The notes: a model not told the origin generated them from the sequence alone. Counted from the first letter of the stretch, positions 8,615 to 17,353 are shown. The stretch is DNA of 64,000 bases from an uncultured Prevotellaceae bacterium (GCA_947166345.1 CAMVDU010000005.1:1-64000), one strand, 5' to 3'. Program-made: numbers and translations.

Positions 8615-10397
8615 GGAGCCCTACCGTCTTGTTAAAGACGGGGTGCTCGGGCGTAGAGTCCTGATCGACATTGAAGTAGCCGATGCGCTGGAACTGCAGG
8701 TAGGCGAGGGGCTGCATGGTGGCAGCAAAGGGCTCGATATAGCAGTCCTTCAAGACGGTGAGGGAGTTGGGGTTGATCATCTGCTTCATGGCAGTCACAG
8801 CGTCACACTGCTGTTCCTCGCGGATGCGAGCCAGCTCGTCGCGTGGGTTCTCCACCTTCCACAGACGGTCGTACAGACGCACCTCGGCCTTCACAGCATT
8901 GTGGCAGCTCACCCAGTGCAGGGTCTTACCCTTAATCTTACGGTCAGCACCAGGCATACCGCTGCGTGTCTCAGGATCGTAGGTGCAGTAGATGGTGGTC
9001 ACACGTCCGTCGGCATCCTTGTCGCAGGGGTGCTCCTCGTCACACTTGATGATATAGGCGTTCTTCAGACGAACCTCCTTACCAGGTGCCAAGCGCATGA
9101 ACTTCTTCTCGGCCACCTCCATGAAGTCGTCGCGTTCAATCCACAACTCACGGGTGAACTCTACAGTGTGGGTGCCGTCGGCCTCGTTCTCAGGATTGTT
9201 CACAGCTGTCAGCAGCTCTACCTTGTCTTCAGGATAGTTGGTGATGATGACCTTCACAGGATCGAGCACAGCGCTGACACGTTGGGCACGACTGTTCAGA
9301 TCGTCACGGATGGCACTCTCCAGCAGGGCCATGTCGTTCAAGGCATCCATCTTGGTATAGCCAATCTTGTCGATGAACTTCAGCAGGCCTTCGGGCGAGT
9401 AGCCACGACGACGCAGACCGCAGATGGTTGGCATACGGGGATCGTCCCAGCCGCTGACCAGTCCGCTATCGACCATTGCCAGCAGGTTGCGCTTCGAGAG
9501 CAACGTGTAGTTCAGGTTCAGCTTGTTGAACTCGGTCTGACGGGGACCTTGGTAAGTTGAGAGTGTAGAGTGTAGAGTGTAGAGTTTGCTACCGCTCTCG
9601 GCTGTTGCGCCGCAGTCGGCAGCCCACTCACGCATCCACTGTACAAAGAGATCGTAGAGGGGACGGTGCTCCACAAACTCCAGGGTGCACCATGAGTGGG
9701 TGACACCCTCCAAGTAGTCACTCTGGCCGTGGGTGAAGTCGTACATGGGGTAGGCATTCCATTTGTTGCCGGTCTTCACGTGGGGAATGTTGAGTACGCG
9801 GTACATCAACGGGTCACGGAACAGCATGTTGGGATGAGCCATATCGATCTTGGCGCGCAACACCAGGGTGCCTGGTTCGCACTTGCCGCTGTTCATGAAC
9901 TCGAACAGACGCAGGTTCTCTTCCACGGGACGGTCACGATAGGGACTGTTGGTGCCAGCCTGCGTCGTGGTACCCTTCTGCTGGGCGATGACCTCGGCAC
10001 TCTGCTCATCGACATAGGCGCGGCCCTGCTTGATGAGCCATACGGCGAAGTCCCACAGCTGCTGGAAGTAGTCGCTGGCGTAATAGACGTTAGCCCACTG
10101 GAAGCCCAACCACTTGATGTCGTGCTCAATACTCTCGATATACTCTGTATCCTCCTTCACGGGGTTGGTGTCGTCGAAGCGCAGGTTGCACTCGCCACCA
10201 TATTTCTTGGCCAGTCCGAAGTCGATGGCAATAGCCTTGGCGTGACCGATATGCAGGTAACCATTGGGCTCAGGTGGGAAACGCGTCTGCAAGCGACCGC
10301 CGTTCTTACCATTCTCCAAATCATCCTTCACAATCTGTTCCACAAAGCTGAGGCTACGCTTCTCCTCGCCTTCGTTAATCACCTTTTCTGTTGTCAT
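8607..10397 (-). CDS. glnS: glutaminyl-tRNA synthetase
   Basis: Charges tRNA-Gln with glutamine (class I synthetase, 596 residues from the start chosen). It has the HIGH-type motif PEPNGYLHIGHAKAI, the tRNA-contacting stretch WDDPRMPTICGLRRRGY, and the KMSKS equivalent LLSKRNL. I chose the ATG at 10397 (protein begins MTTEKVINEG) because the -7 box at 10425-10432 places transcription start near 10418, below the alternative upstream ATG at 10439. Just before the conserved PRQTEFNKLNLNYT is an unusual segment of about 20 residues containing LYTLHSTLST, encoded by a 7-bp array (9558-9588). That segment is absent from the E. coli enzyme as I recall it. Confidence 0.96.
   Translation of the reverse strand: MTTEKVINEGEEKRSLSFVEQIVKDDLENGKNGGRLQTRFPPEPNGYLHIGHAKAIAIDFGLAKKYGGECNLRFDDTNPVKEDTEYIESIEHDIKWLGFQWANVYYASDYFQQLWDFAVWLIKQGRAYVDEQSAEVIAQQKGTTTQAGTNSPYRDRPVEENLRLFEFMNSGKCEPGTLVLRAKIDMAHPNMLFRDPLMYRVLNIPHVKTGNKWNAYPMYDFTHGQSDYLEGVTHSWCTLEFVEHRPLYDLFVQWMREWAADCGATAESGSKLYTLHSTLSTYQGPRQTEFNKLNLNYTLLSKRNLLAMVDSGLVSGWDDPRMPTICGLRRRGYSPEGLLKFIDKIGYTKMDALNDMALLESAIRDDLNSRAQRVSAVLDPVKVIITNYPEDKVELLTAVNNPENEADGTHTVEFTRELWIERDDFMEVAEKKFMRLAPGKEVRLKNAYIIKCDEEHPCDKDADGRVTTIYCTYDPETRSGMPGADRKIKGKTLHWVSCHNAVKAEVRLYDRLWKVENPRDELARIREEQQCDAVTAMKQMINPNSLTVLKDCYIEPFAATMQPLAYLQFQRIGYFNVDQDSTPEHPVFNKTVGLRS
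9558..9588. repeat. 7-bp array translated inside glnS
   Basis: Four units of the 7-bp word GAGTGTA or a near relative are read on the minus strand as LYTLHSTLST. Because 7 is not a multiple of 3, the peptide cycles through frames while the gene stays open. Confidence 0.88.
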
Positions 10398-10424
10398 AAT
10401 CAATGCTTTTCTATAATTTGGCTG

Positions 10425-10432
10425 CAAAGGTA
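10425..10432 (-). promoter_or_regulatory. -7 box of the glnS promoter
   Basis: TACCTTTG on the minus strand matches the Bacteroidetes TAnnTTTG box and lies 28 bases before the chosen glnS start. Confidence 0.7.
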
Positions 10433-10468
10433 CAAACAATATTCGAACTCGCCAAACAAAGTGGCTGT

Positions 10469-12601
10469 TTATTTCAGGATGACCTTTTGTCCGTTGATGA
10501 TATAGAGGCCTTTTGCTGTCGGCTTCTGTCCGTTAGCCACCTTACGCCCCTGCAGGTCGTAGTAGCAGTTATCTGTCGGCTGTTGGCTGTTGGTGACAGT
10601 CTTGATGCCTTCAACCTCCTGAACACCCATCTCGGCAGCCGTCAGGATGAGCCAGCGCTGTGCGACGGCATCGTTGGAGATGTTAAAGACCTCATTTGAT
10701 GTGTATCCGATAGCCTTGGCCAGGAGAGCCTTGGGCGACAAGTCATTCGTGGGATGGATGATCCAGTAGCCCCGTTTGTTGGTGTCGCCGAAAGGCACAT
10801 CAACACGTCCTTTCATCAGGTGAAGGTTGTCGTTGGCAGTGAGCTTTGAGCGGTTAAGTGTCTTGAAACCAACTGAATAGGTGAGGTACTGTCCTGTGGC
10901 TGCGTTACGGAACTGATAGTACTGGTTTTCGGGCGTGAAGGTGATGTACCATGCCGTACTGTCGTTCATCACAGCCTCCTCGGGTGTCATTTCGTGCCAG
11001 AACAGTTGTCCGTTGGCATGGGGGATGAGGAAGCCTGTGTTGCGACCATAGGTCTCTGACTCACTCTTGATGTAGTACTTGACGTCATCTTCCTGGTCGA
11101 ACGCATAGTAGGGCTCTGCAAAAGTCTTGGAGTTGTGCTGCAGACCGTCCTCACCGAGTGCCTGTCCAATCATGGCGTTGGCATAGTAGGTCTCCAGTTT
11201 GCCGTTGTCCTCGCTGGCACCGTTGACGCCATAAGGCCACATGTGTTGGGTGTCACCATGCAGATGTGATCCTGTGGTGTTGTCCCAGAAGTCGAGGAAG
11301 GCTGATACACGGTCACCCAACCAATCGCCCGTACCTTCACCTGCACGGAGGATGTTACCGCTCCAGTGCGTGGAGTAGGAGATGACACCCAGTCCGTGCT
11401 GCATCTCGTGCATGAGCGTTCCTGTGCGCTGGTAACTGGGGTTGGAGCCCATGTTGATCCAGGGCGCATCTTGATAAGCACAGTCTGCCGTGGGTGTGCC
11501 AGGACTGTAGCCCACGCCGAAGCCTTTGTTGATGCTGGTCAGGGCGTTGAAGATATCAGCAGCCTGTTTTGCTGCCGCGTTCATGCGAGTGTTGACATCT
11601 GCGACGTCACAGGTGTACCATGTGACGGTGACGTTGCCCTTGGGGATGGTGTAGAACTTGATAACGTCACCATAGCCCACCTTACCAGTCTCCGTCTTGG
11701 CATAGGCACGCATATAGTACTTGGTGGCTGGCGTCAGTTCATTCAGCACGTAGATGGTACCAGAGAGCGTCTCCGTGGTCTTATGGTCGTTGATGGTGGG
11801 TTCTGGGTTCTCGCTCCAGCAGAAGCCACGTTCAGCCACACTCTCTGCCTTTATGGACTTGATACGTCCAAAGGCCATTGTCGCACCGCGTGCATAACGG
11901 GTGTCGGTGACAACAACGGGAGGCTGTTCGTAGTCGTCGATGTCGCCATAAGGTGTGTCACGCAACAGTTTGACACGGTCGATAGCCAGCAAAGCTTTTT
12001 TCTTAGGCAGTCCTGTTGCTGACTTGAATCCCACTTTGATTTGTCCGGCGGTGAGCTCGGTCAGTTCGAAGCTGATACTGTCGGTCTTCCATTCGCCATA
12101 AGTAAAAGTGGTGAGCGATGATGTTGCAACAGCAGACGATGATACCCACCATCCGGTAGTGCTGCTACCACCGTCGGCCTCTGGGTTGCAGTTACGGTAG
12201 TTAACAACCAGCAGGTACTTGCCAACAGGCAGTTTGACGTTCTGATAGTACGTGACCTGATAGGCGAAAGACGCAGCAAGCGCCAGACAGCCGCCTGTTG
12301 ACTGACCGTCAGGGTCTGTTGCTGGGATGGCAGCATCGTAGAATGTTGCTGCCGTACCATATTGGAAGGTGGCACCGATGGCATTGGACTTCTGTGTGGT
12401 ATTGTCGAGTGTCCATCCACTCACGTCCTTGACTGTGTTCTTGACGTCGCCGGTAGCATCCTTGTCGTAGTCGAAAGACGCCGAGAAGGTAGGATTCTCC
12501 AGATAGTAGTCCGTGATGTCGTAGTACTCCTCCTGGGCATTTGCATTTGTGGCAAAAGCGCCAGCAAAGAGGCATGTTAGTAATAGTTGCTTGGGTTTCA
12601 T
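10469..12601 (-). CDS. secreted zincin-like protein with a type IX-type tail
   Basis: A 710-residue exported protein (signal peptide ending ANAQ). After an N-terminal beta-sandwich region comes a fibronectin-like stretch (LTPATKYYMRAYAKT), then a putative zinc protease core with LMHEMQHGLG. The HEMQH part gives two His and one Glu, but the expected third His of the HExxHxxGxxH pattern is Ser, with a His only four residues on. The C-terminus YYDLQGRKV...GLYIINGQKVILK resembles the Bacteroidetes sorting tail used by type IX secretion. The start at 12601 fits the -7 box at 12641-12648. Its substrate is unknown. Confidence 0.72.
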   Translation of the reverse strand: MKPKQLLLTCLFAGAFATNANAQEEYYDITDYYLENPTFSASFDYDKDATGDVKNTVKDVSGWTLDNTTQKSNAIGATFQYGTAATFYDAAIPATDPDGQSTGGCLALAASFAYQVTYYQNVKLPVGKYLLVVNYRNCNPEADGGSSTTGWWVSSSAVATSSLTTFTYGEWKTDSISFELTELTAGQIKVGFKSATGLPKKKALLAIDRVKLLRDTPYGDIDDYEQPPVVVTDTRYARGATMAFGRIKSIKAESVAERGFCWSENPEPTINDHKTTETLSGTIYVLNELTPATKYYMRAYAKTETGKVGYGDVIKFYTIPKGNVTVTWYTCDVADVNTRMNAAAKQAADIFNALTSINKGFGVGYSPGTPTADCAYQDAPWINMGSNPSYQRTGTLMHEMQHGLGVISYSTHWSGNILRAGEGTGDWLGDRVSAFLDFWDNTTGSHLHGDTQHMWPYGVNGASEDNGKLETYYANAMIGQALGEDGLQHNSKTFAEPYYAFDQEDDVKYYIKSESETYGRNTGFLIPHANGQLFWHEMTPEEAVMNDSTAWYITFTPENQYYQFRNAATGQYLTYSVGFKTLNRSKLTANDNLHLMKGRVDVPFGDTNKRGYWIIHPTNDLSPKALLAKAIGYTSNEVFNISNDAVAQRWLILTAAEMGVQEVEGIKTVTNSQQPTDNCYYDLQGRKVANGQKPTAKGLYIINGQKVILK
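10573..10593. repeat. 7-bp array in the linker before the sorting tail
   Basis: Three 7-bp units (CTGTCGG, CTGTTGG, CTGTTGG) encode the NSQQPTDN-type linker just before the conserved YYDLQGRK tail of the secreted protein. Confidence 0.65.
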
Positions 12602-12640
12602 AGCTTGATTGTTCTTTGTTTTTATTATTTTTTGTGGTCG

Positions 12641-12648
12641 CAAAGTTA
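12641..12648 (-). promoter_or_regulatory. -7 box for the secreted zincin-like gene
   Basis: TAACTTTG on the minus strand, 40 bases before the chosen ATG. It rules out the longer reading frame that starts at 12643. Confidence 0.65.
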
Positions 12649-12697
12649 CAAATAAGCGAGGAAAAAACCAAGGAAATTACAAAAAATGTTTTTTAGT

Positions 12698-12788
12698 AAA
12701 ATTGCTACCACTCTACCACGTGGAATGTAATATGCTGGTATTTAAATATTTGTGAGTGGTGGTAGCAATTTTTGGAGTGGTAGCAAAT
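12698..12788. repeat. inverted repeat with a third half-copy
   Basis: AAAATTGCTACCACT at 12698-12712 faces AGTGGTGGTAGCAATTTT at 12755-12772, and a further GGAGTGGTAGCAAAT follows at about 12774-12788. The 42-base centre is AT-rich. It could fold into a long hairpin and may be a small nonautonomous repeat. The whole gap 12650-12989 has no gene and is made of this, the 22-bp array and an 8-bp array. Confidence 0.6.
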
Positions 12789-12798
12789 AGTTGAAAAT

Positions 12799-12908
12799 TT
12801 TTCTGACGCGGAAAATATTTTTTTCTGACGCAGAAAATACCGTTTTCTGACGTAGAAAATGTTGTTTTCTGACGTAGGATGCGCTGTTTTCTGACACAGA
12901 AAAATTCT
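12799..12908. repeat. 22-bp tandem array of small palindromes, 5 units
   Basis: TTTTCTGACGCAGAAAAT-type units start at 12799, 12821, 12843, 12865 and 12887, exactly 22 bp apart. Most contain an internal dyad TTTTCTG-ACG-CAGAAAA with a variable 5-base tail. The core TGACGCA (reverse TGCGTCA) is shared with arrays at 26384 and 59066. Confidence 0.92.
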
Positions 12909-12937
12909 TTCCTACTATTGAAAAGGAGTTCAAGAGC

Positions 12938-12977
12938 GAACTCCTGAACTCCTAATCTTCTAAACTCCTAAGCTCCT
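12938..12977. repeat. 8-bp word array after htpG
   Basis: Five 8-bp units (GAACTCCT twice, AATCTTCT, AAACTCCT, AAGCTCCT) lie just downstream of htpG. They are followed by a dyad TTAAAGGAT/ATCCTTTAA around 12976-12999 that spans the htpG stop codon. Confidence 0.75.
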
Positions 12978-12989
12978 TAAAGGATTTTA

Positions 12990-15053
12990 TTATCCTTTAA
13001 TCAGTTCCACGCTACGCTGCAGGAACTTATCCAAGGCTTCGCCCTTAAGCATGCCGTTCTGGAGCAGGGCCAGGTCGATGAGCTGGTGAACGATGTCGTT
13101 CTTGGCAGCGAAACCGCTGATCACACCTTCCTTCTTGGCTTTCTGCTCGTCGATGGCCTTCTGGGTATTGGCCTTGTCGTCCTTCACATCCTGACTGATC
13201 TCCTCGGGTTTCTTTCCTTCGGTCTGCTGGTTAAGGGCAGCCAGACGAGCCTCCTGTCCCTTGATCTCGGCCTCGATAGGCGCCAAATCAGTTGAGAGTT
13301 GAGTGTTGAAGGTTGAGAGGATATCCTTGATGAGGCGGTGGTCGCTATTGAGCACGATGTTGAAGGAGTCGGGCATCTGACCATAGAAGCTCATGCCGCT
13401 CTGATAACGGCTCATCTCCTTCATACGGCGCATCCACTCGTTCTGAGTGATGACCACAGGACGCTGTTCAGCACCCAGTGCGTTGACCTCAACGATGAAC
13501 TCGGCCTTGTCAAGCTTTGGCATCTGACTCTGGAATACGGCTGACAGATTGTCACGCTCTGTGTCACTCAGATCAGTCTTGGGCTTGTCTTCCTTCTGAA
13601 TAAGGTGATCTACGGTATCAGCATCTACGCGGGTGAACCTTGACTTCTCGAACTTCTGCTCCAAGGTCTGGATACAGGGTACGTCAAGTTGTCCGTCAAG
13701 GAGCAGTACGGAGTAGCCCTTGTCCTGAGCAGCCTTGATGTAAGAGTACTGGTCGTCCTTGTTGGTGGCATAGAGATAGATGAGGTTACCATCCTTGTCC
13801 TTCTGGGCAGCCTCGATGAGCGTCTTGTATTCGTCGAAGGTAAAGTACTTGCCTTCAGTATCCTTGAGTAGTGAGAAGTCCTTAGCGCGGTCGTAGAAAT
13901 TCTCCTCGGTAAGGATGCCGTAGTTGATGAAGAGCTTCAGGTCGTCCCACTTCTCTTCGTAGGCCTTACGGTCCTCGTTGAAGATGGCCTTCAGACGGTC
14001 AGAAACTTTCTTGGTGATATAGGTAGAGATTTTCTTCACCTCGCGGTCGCTCTGCAGGTAAGAACGCGAGACGTTCAGAGGAATATCGGGTGAGTCGATG
14101 ACACCATGCAGCAGGGTGAGGAACTCAGGTACAATGCCTTCCACCTGGTCGGTCACGAAGACCTGGTTGCAATACAGCTGAATTTTGTTCTTCTGCAGCT
14201 CCAGCGAGTTCTTGATGCGGGGGAAGTAGAGGATACCCGTGAGGTTGAAGGGATAATCCACGTTGAGGTGAATCCAGAACAGGGGTTCATCGTGCATGGG
14301 GTAGAGGGTGCGATAGAACGACTTGTAGTCCTCGTCCTTTAACGTCGACGGAGCCGACGTCCACAGTGGAGCCACATTATTTATAATATTGTCATCAGCG
14401 GTGTCCACCATCTTTTTCTGCTCTGAAGACCATTCCTGCTTCTTGCCGAAGACGATGGGCACAGGCAGGAACTTACAGTACTTGTTCAGCAGACCCTCGA
14501 GTTTGTTCTTGTCAAGAAACTCCTTGGAGTCATCGTCAATATAGAGGATGATGTCAGATCCGTGGTCAGCACGCTCGGCATCGTCAATCTCGTAGGCAGG
14601 CGAGCCGTCGCAACTCCACTTCACAGCCTTGCTACCTTCCTTGTATGACTTGGTGATGATCTCTACCTTCTTCGATACCATGAATGAAGAGTAGAAACCC
14701 AGACCGAAGTGTCCGATGATGTTGTTGGCATTGTCCTTGTACTTCTCCAGGAAGTCGGTAACACCTGAGAAAGCAATCTGGTTGATGTACTTGTCGATCT
14801 CCTCTTCGGTCATGCCGATACCGTGGTCGCTGATGGTGATGGTACCTTTGTCGGCATCCAGACTCACGCGAACGGTCAGGTCGCCCAGTTCTTCTTTATA
14901 TTCGCCCTGTGTAGCCAGCGTCTTCAACTTCTGAGTGGCATCGACAGCGTTGCTGACCATCTCACGCAGGAAAATCTCCTGATCGCTATAGAGAAACTTT
15001 TTGATGACGGGGAAGATGTTCTCGGTTGTAACCCCAATGTTACCTTTTTGCAT
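12990..15053 (-). CDS. htpG: HSP90-family chaperone HtpG
   Basis: ATP-dependent cytoplasmic chaperone of 687 residues. The N-terminal GHKL ATPase shows REMVSNAVDA, SDHGIGMT and GHFGLGFYSSFMVS. The middle domain has the conserved catalytic-loop arginine region LNVSRSYLQSDREVKK, and the C-terminal dimerisation domain ends in LKGEALDKFLQRSVELI. Near residue 580 the segment STFNTQLSTD is encoded by a 7-bp array (13291-13318) at a place where homologues carry an unrelated variable loop. Upstream is a sigma-54 type promoter, unusual for this gene. Confidence 0.96.
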   Translation of the reverse strand: MQKGNIGVTTENIFPVIKKFLYSDQEIFLREMVSNAVDATQKLKTLATQGEYKEELGDLTVRVSLDADKGTITISDHGIGMTEEEIDKYINQIAFSGVTDFLEKYKDNANNIIGHFGLGFYSSFMVSKKVEIITKSYKEGSKAVKWSCDGSPAYEIDDAERADHGSDIILYIDDDSKEFLDKNKLEGLLNKYCKFLPVPIVFGKKQEWSSEQKKMVDTADDNIINNVAPLWTSAPSTLKDEDYKSFYRTLYPMHDEPLFWIHLNVDYPFNLTGILYFPRIKNSLELQKNKIQLYCNQVFVTDQVEGIVPEFLTLLHGVIDSPDIPLNVSRSYLQSDREVKKISTYITKKVSDRLKAIFNEDRKAYEEKWDDLKLFINYGILTEENFYDRAKDFSLLKDTEGKYFTFDEYKTLIEAAQKDKDGNLIYLYATNKDDQYSYIKAAQDKGYSVLLLDGQLDVPCIQTLEQKFEKSRFTRVDADTVDHLIQKEDKPKTDLSDTERDNLSAVFQSQMPKLDKAEFIVEVNALGAEQRPVVITQNEWMRRMKEMSRYQSGMSFYGQMPDSFNIVLNSDHRLIKDILSTFNTQLSTDLAPIEAEIKGQEARLAALNQQTEGKKPEEISQDVKDDKANTQKAIDEQKAKKEGVISGFAAKNDIVHQLIDLALLQNGMLKGEALDKFLQRSVELIKG
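13291..13318. repeat. 7-bp array translated inside htpG
   Basis: Four 7-bp units (GTTGAGA, GTTGAGT, GTTGAAG, GTTGAGA) are read on the minus strand as LSTFNTQLST. They lie in a C-terminal-domain loop, before the PIEAEIKGQE helix. Confidence 0.88.
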
Positions 15054-15092
15054 ATCTTTTTGTTGTTTTGTTTATTGTTCTGCCTTTACTTC

Positions 15093-15109
15093 TGCAAATA
15101 CCGTGCCAA
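15093..15109 (-). promoter_or_regulatory. sigma-54 promoter of htpG
   Basis: On the minus strand the sequence is TTGGCACGGTATTTGCA, a full match to the -24/-12 consensus TTGGCACGN4TTGCW. The predicted start lies about 30 bases before the htpG ATG. I see no TAnnTTTG box for htpG in the same space. Confidence 0.75.
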
Positions 15110-15118
15110 CAATATAAT

Positions 15119-15146
15119 AATTCTTAATTCTTAATTCATAATTCTT
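15119..15146. repeat. 7-bp word array between htpG and the GH43 gene
   Basis: Four units: AATTCTT, AATTCTT, AATTCAT, AATTCTT. They lie between the divergent htpG and GH43 promoters. Confidence 0.8.
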
Positions 15147-15156
15147 ATTTTATTTG

Positions 15157-15164
15157 TATCTTTG
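15157..15164 (+). promoter_or_regulatory. -7 box of the GH43 gene
   Basis: TATCTTTG, 26 bases before the ATG at 15191. Confidence 0.65.
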
Positions 15165-15190
15165 CAGCAGAAAATACTAACTGAATAGAT

Positions 15191-17353
15191 ATGAATAGAC
15201 TACTTCTGGCTTTTGGCTTTTGGTTATTTGCATTAACAGGAGGTGCACAGACCACCTCATGGACTGCCGATAATGGTAACGGCACGTTTACGAATCCCTT
15301 GTTCTATGATGAGTTCAGTGACCCTGATGTCATCCGTGTGGGCGATGACTATTATCTGGCAGGTACGACGATGCATGCTGTTCCTGGTTTGGTGATACTT
15401 CACTCCAAGGACTTGGTGAACTGGGAGTTTGCTTCCTATTGCTTCGACCGTTTTGACTTCGATGACCCAGCCTTCTCGCTGAGCGGACCTCAAGGCAAGA
15501 ATCGTGGTGAGGTGTATGGTGAGGGCATCTGGGCTCCCTGCATCCGTTATGCCAATGGTCAGTTCTATGTGTTCTCCAATGTCAACGGTAAGGGACTGCA
15601 ATGTTATACCAGCAAAGATATCAAGGGTCCATGGACGCACCATAATATGAAAGGTAATATCTACGATCTGGGTGTGCTGTTTGACGATGATGGTAAGATA
15701 TACGCCATCCATAAGTATGGTGAGGTACATTGTACGGAACTGAAACCCGACATGAGTGGACCCGTGGAGGGCTCTGACCGTGTGATTATCCCTGATGGTA
15801 ACGGCATCGGCGAGGGACACCACATGTATAAGATTGATGGGATGTATTACCTTATCTCTACCGACTACTCACCCAATGGCCGAACCCTTTGCTCACGCTC
15901 GAAGAATATCTGGGGACCATACGAGACAAGGGTCATCACGGCCGATGAGACCTACGGCTATCATGCCGCTTCGCTCACACAATGGCGTGGCCGTATTGTT
16001 CCCGATGGCTCAAACTTCCGCCTTGGTCCTGTCGATGTGAACGCTACAGCCTGTAGCAACGCCCATCAGGGTGGTATTGTGCAGGCAAAAGACGGCTCCT
16101 GGTGGGCACTCTTTATGCAGGACTTCCACTCTATTGGACGTACCGTCTGCCTGATGCCCATGACATGGGAGGATGGTTGGCCGATGGTGGGACTGAAAGG
16201 CAATCTGGGTCGTGCCCCAAGGACATGGTTCAAGCCTGATGCCGATGTCAACTGTCGCGCTACTGCCCTCAGCAGCTACGGTCCTGACAATAAACCGCAG
16301 CCCATGTCTGCCCCCTACGAACGCAGCGACGATTTTAATGGTAAGACACTGAAGCCCATCTGGCAGTGGAACCACAACCCTAACGACAAACTGTGGAGCT
16401 TGAAGGGTGGTAAGTTGCGCATCCAGGCACAGCCAGCAGAACAGCTGATGTGGGCACGCAACACGCTCACCCAACGTGTCATAGGTCCGAAGTCAATAGC
16501 TACTGTTGAACTCTATACTAAGGGAATGAAAGATGGTGATGTCTGTGGTCTTGGCAATATCAATGTGCCTTGCTCGTGGATAGGCATCGTGAAAAATGAA
16601 AGAATGAAAGAATCAAAAAATGAGAGTCCATATATCCTTCGCTGTTTTGAACAGCTGACCAATGATACCATTGACGTTCCTGTCAGTTTGCCCGACGGAA
16701 AGATCTGGTTCCGTTGTATTGGCGACTATGATCACGACCAGGCCCAGTATGCCTATAGTCTTGATGGTAAGGAGTTTAAGACCATGGGACGTATAATGCC
16801 GCTCTCATATCAGCTCATTACCTTTCAGGGCTCACGTCATGCTCTATTTGCCTTCAATGTGAAAGGTCAGAAAGGCGGCTATGTCGAGTTTGACAACTTC
16901 ACTGTAGAGGAACCAATGGCCGACCGATCGCAGAATATTCCCTACAACAAGGTGGTACACATTATCAACAAGGCTACAAATCGTCCTGCCATCGCCCTGA
17001 AGCATGGTCTTCTCCATGATACCCGCGTTGGTGACAAGAGTCTGCTGACGCAGTTCCGTGTCATTGACCGTGGCGTTGGTCTCGTGTCTCTGCAATGTGC
17101 CGACGGTCGCTTTGTGAAGGTCTATGGTAATGGTCTTCCTGGTGACGTGCGTTTCACCGATAAAGGCGAAGAGGCTGAAATATTCCTCTGGCAGGACTAT
17201 CTGGACCACGACTTCATGCTCCTCTCGATGGATAACCACAAGTACTTGGGTAAGAGTCCCACTACGGGCAGTCCTTATTCAATGGACTTCCCGGGAGCAG
17301 ACCCCGCCAGAAAGAACGGTGCGGTGCTTTACTGGGAAGAAGTAGTAGAGTGA
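15191..17353 (+). CDS. secreted GH43 family glycosidase
   Basis: Arabinofuranosidase/xylosidase-type enzyme with a signal peptide ending GGAQ. The five-bladed propeller of GH43 runs over residues about 30-330, with the general base Asp in FSDPDVI, the pKa-tuning Asp in YDLGVLFDDDG and the acid Glu in GIGEGHHMYKI. A beta-sandwich of the GH43 C2 type follows (about 375-570), and the C-terminus has a trefoil-like stretch. A short segment (IVKNERMKESKNES) comes from an 8-bp array at 16592-16627. The gene ends inside nth, overlapping it tail to tail by 25 bp. Exact substrate cannot be assigned. Confidence 0.88.
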   Translation: MNRLLLAFGFWLFALTGGAQTTSWTADNGNGTFTNPLFYDEFSDPDVIRVGDDYYLAGTTMHAVPGLVILHSKDLVNWEFASYCFDRFDFDDPAFSLSGPQGKNRGEVYGEGIWAPCIRYANGQFYVFSNVNGKGLQCYTSKDIKGPWTHHNMKGNIYDLGVLFDDDGKIYAIHKYGEVHCTELKPDMSGPVEGSDRVIIPDGNGIGEGHHMYKIDGMYYLISTDYSPNGRTLCSRSKNIWGPYETRVITADETYGYHAASLTQWRGRIVPDGSNFRLGPVDVNATACSNAHQGGIVQAKDGSWWALFMQDFHSIGRTVCLMPMTWEDGWPMVGLKGNLGRAPRTWFKPDADVNCRATALSSYGPDNKPQPMSAPYERSDDFNGKTLKPIWQWNHNPNDKLWSLKGGKLRIQAQPAEQLMWARNTLTQRVIGPKSIATVELYTKGMKDGDVCGLGNINVPCSWIGIVKNERMKESKNESPYILRCFEQLTNDTIDVPVSLPDGKIWFRCIGDYDHDQAQYAYSLDGKEFKTMGRIMPLSYQLITFQGSRHALFAFNVKGQKGGYVEFDNFTVEEPMADRSQNIPYNKVVHIINKATNRPAIALKHGLLHDTRVGDKSLLTQFRVIDRGVGLVSLQCADGRFVKVYGNGLPGDVRFTDKGEEAEIFLWQDYLDHDFMLLSMDNHKYLGKSPTTGSPYSMDFPGADPARKNGAVLYWEEVVE
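16592..16627. repeat. 8-bp array translated inside the GH43 gene
   Basis: About four units of AAAGAATG-like words, encoding a Lys/Glu-rich loop (NERMKESKNES) in the accessory beta-sandwich. A similar array (AAATAATG) is intergenic at 62629-62660. Confidence 0.7.

Noticed and set aside
12799..12908. CRISPR array
   Set aside because: The 22-bp step leaves only about 5 variable bases between units, no spacers of normal length, and no cas genes.
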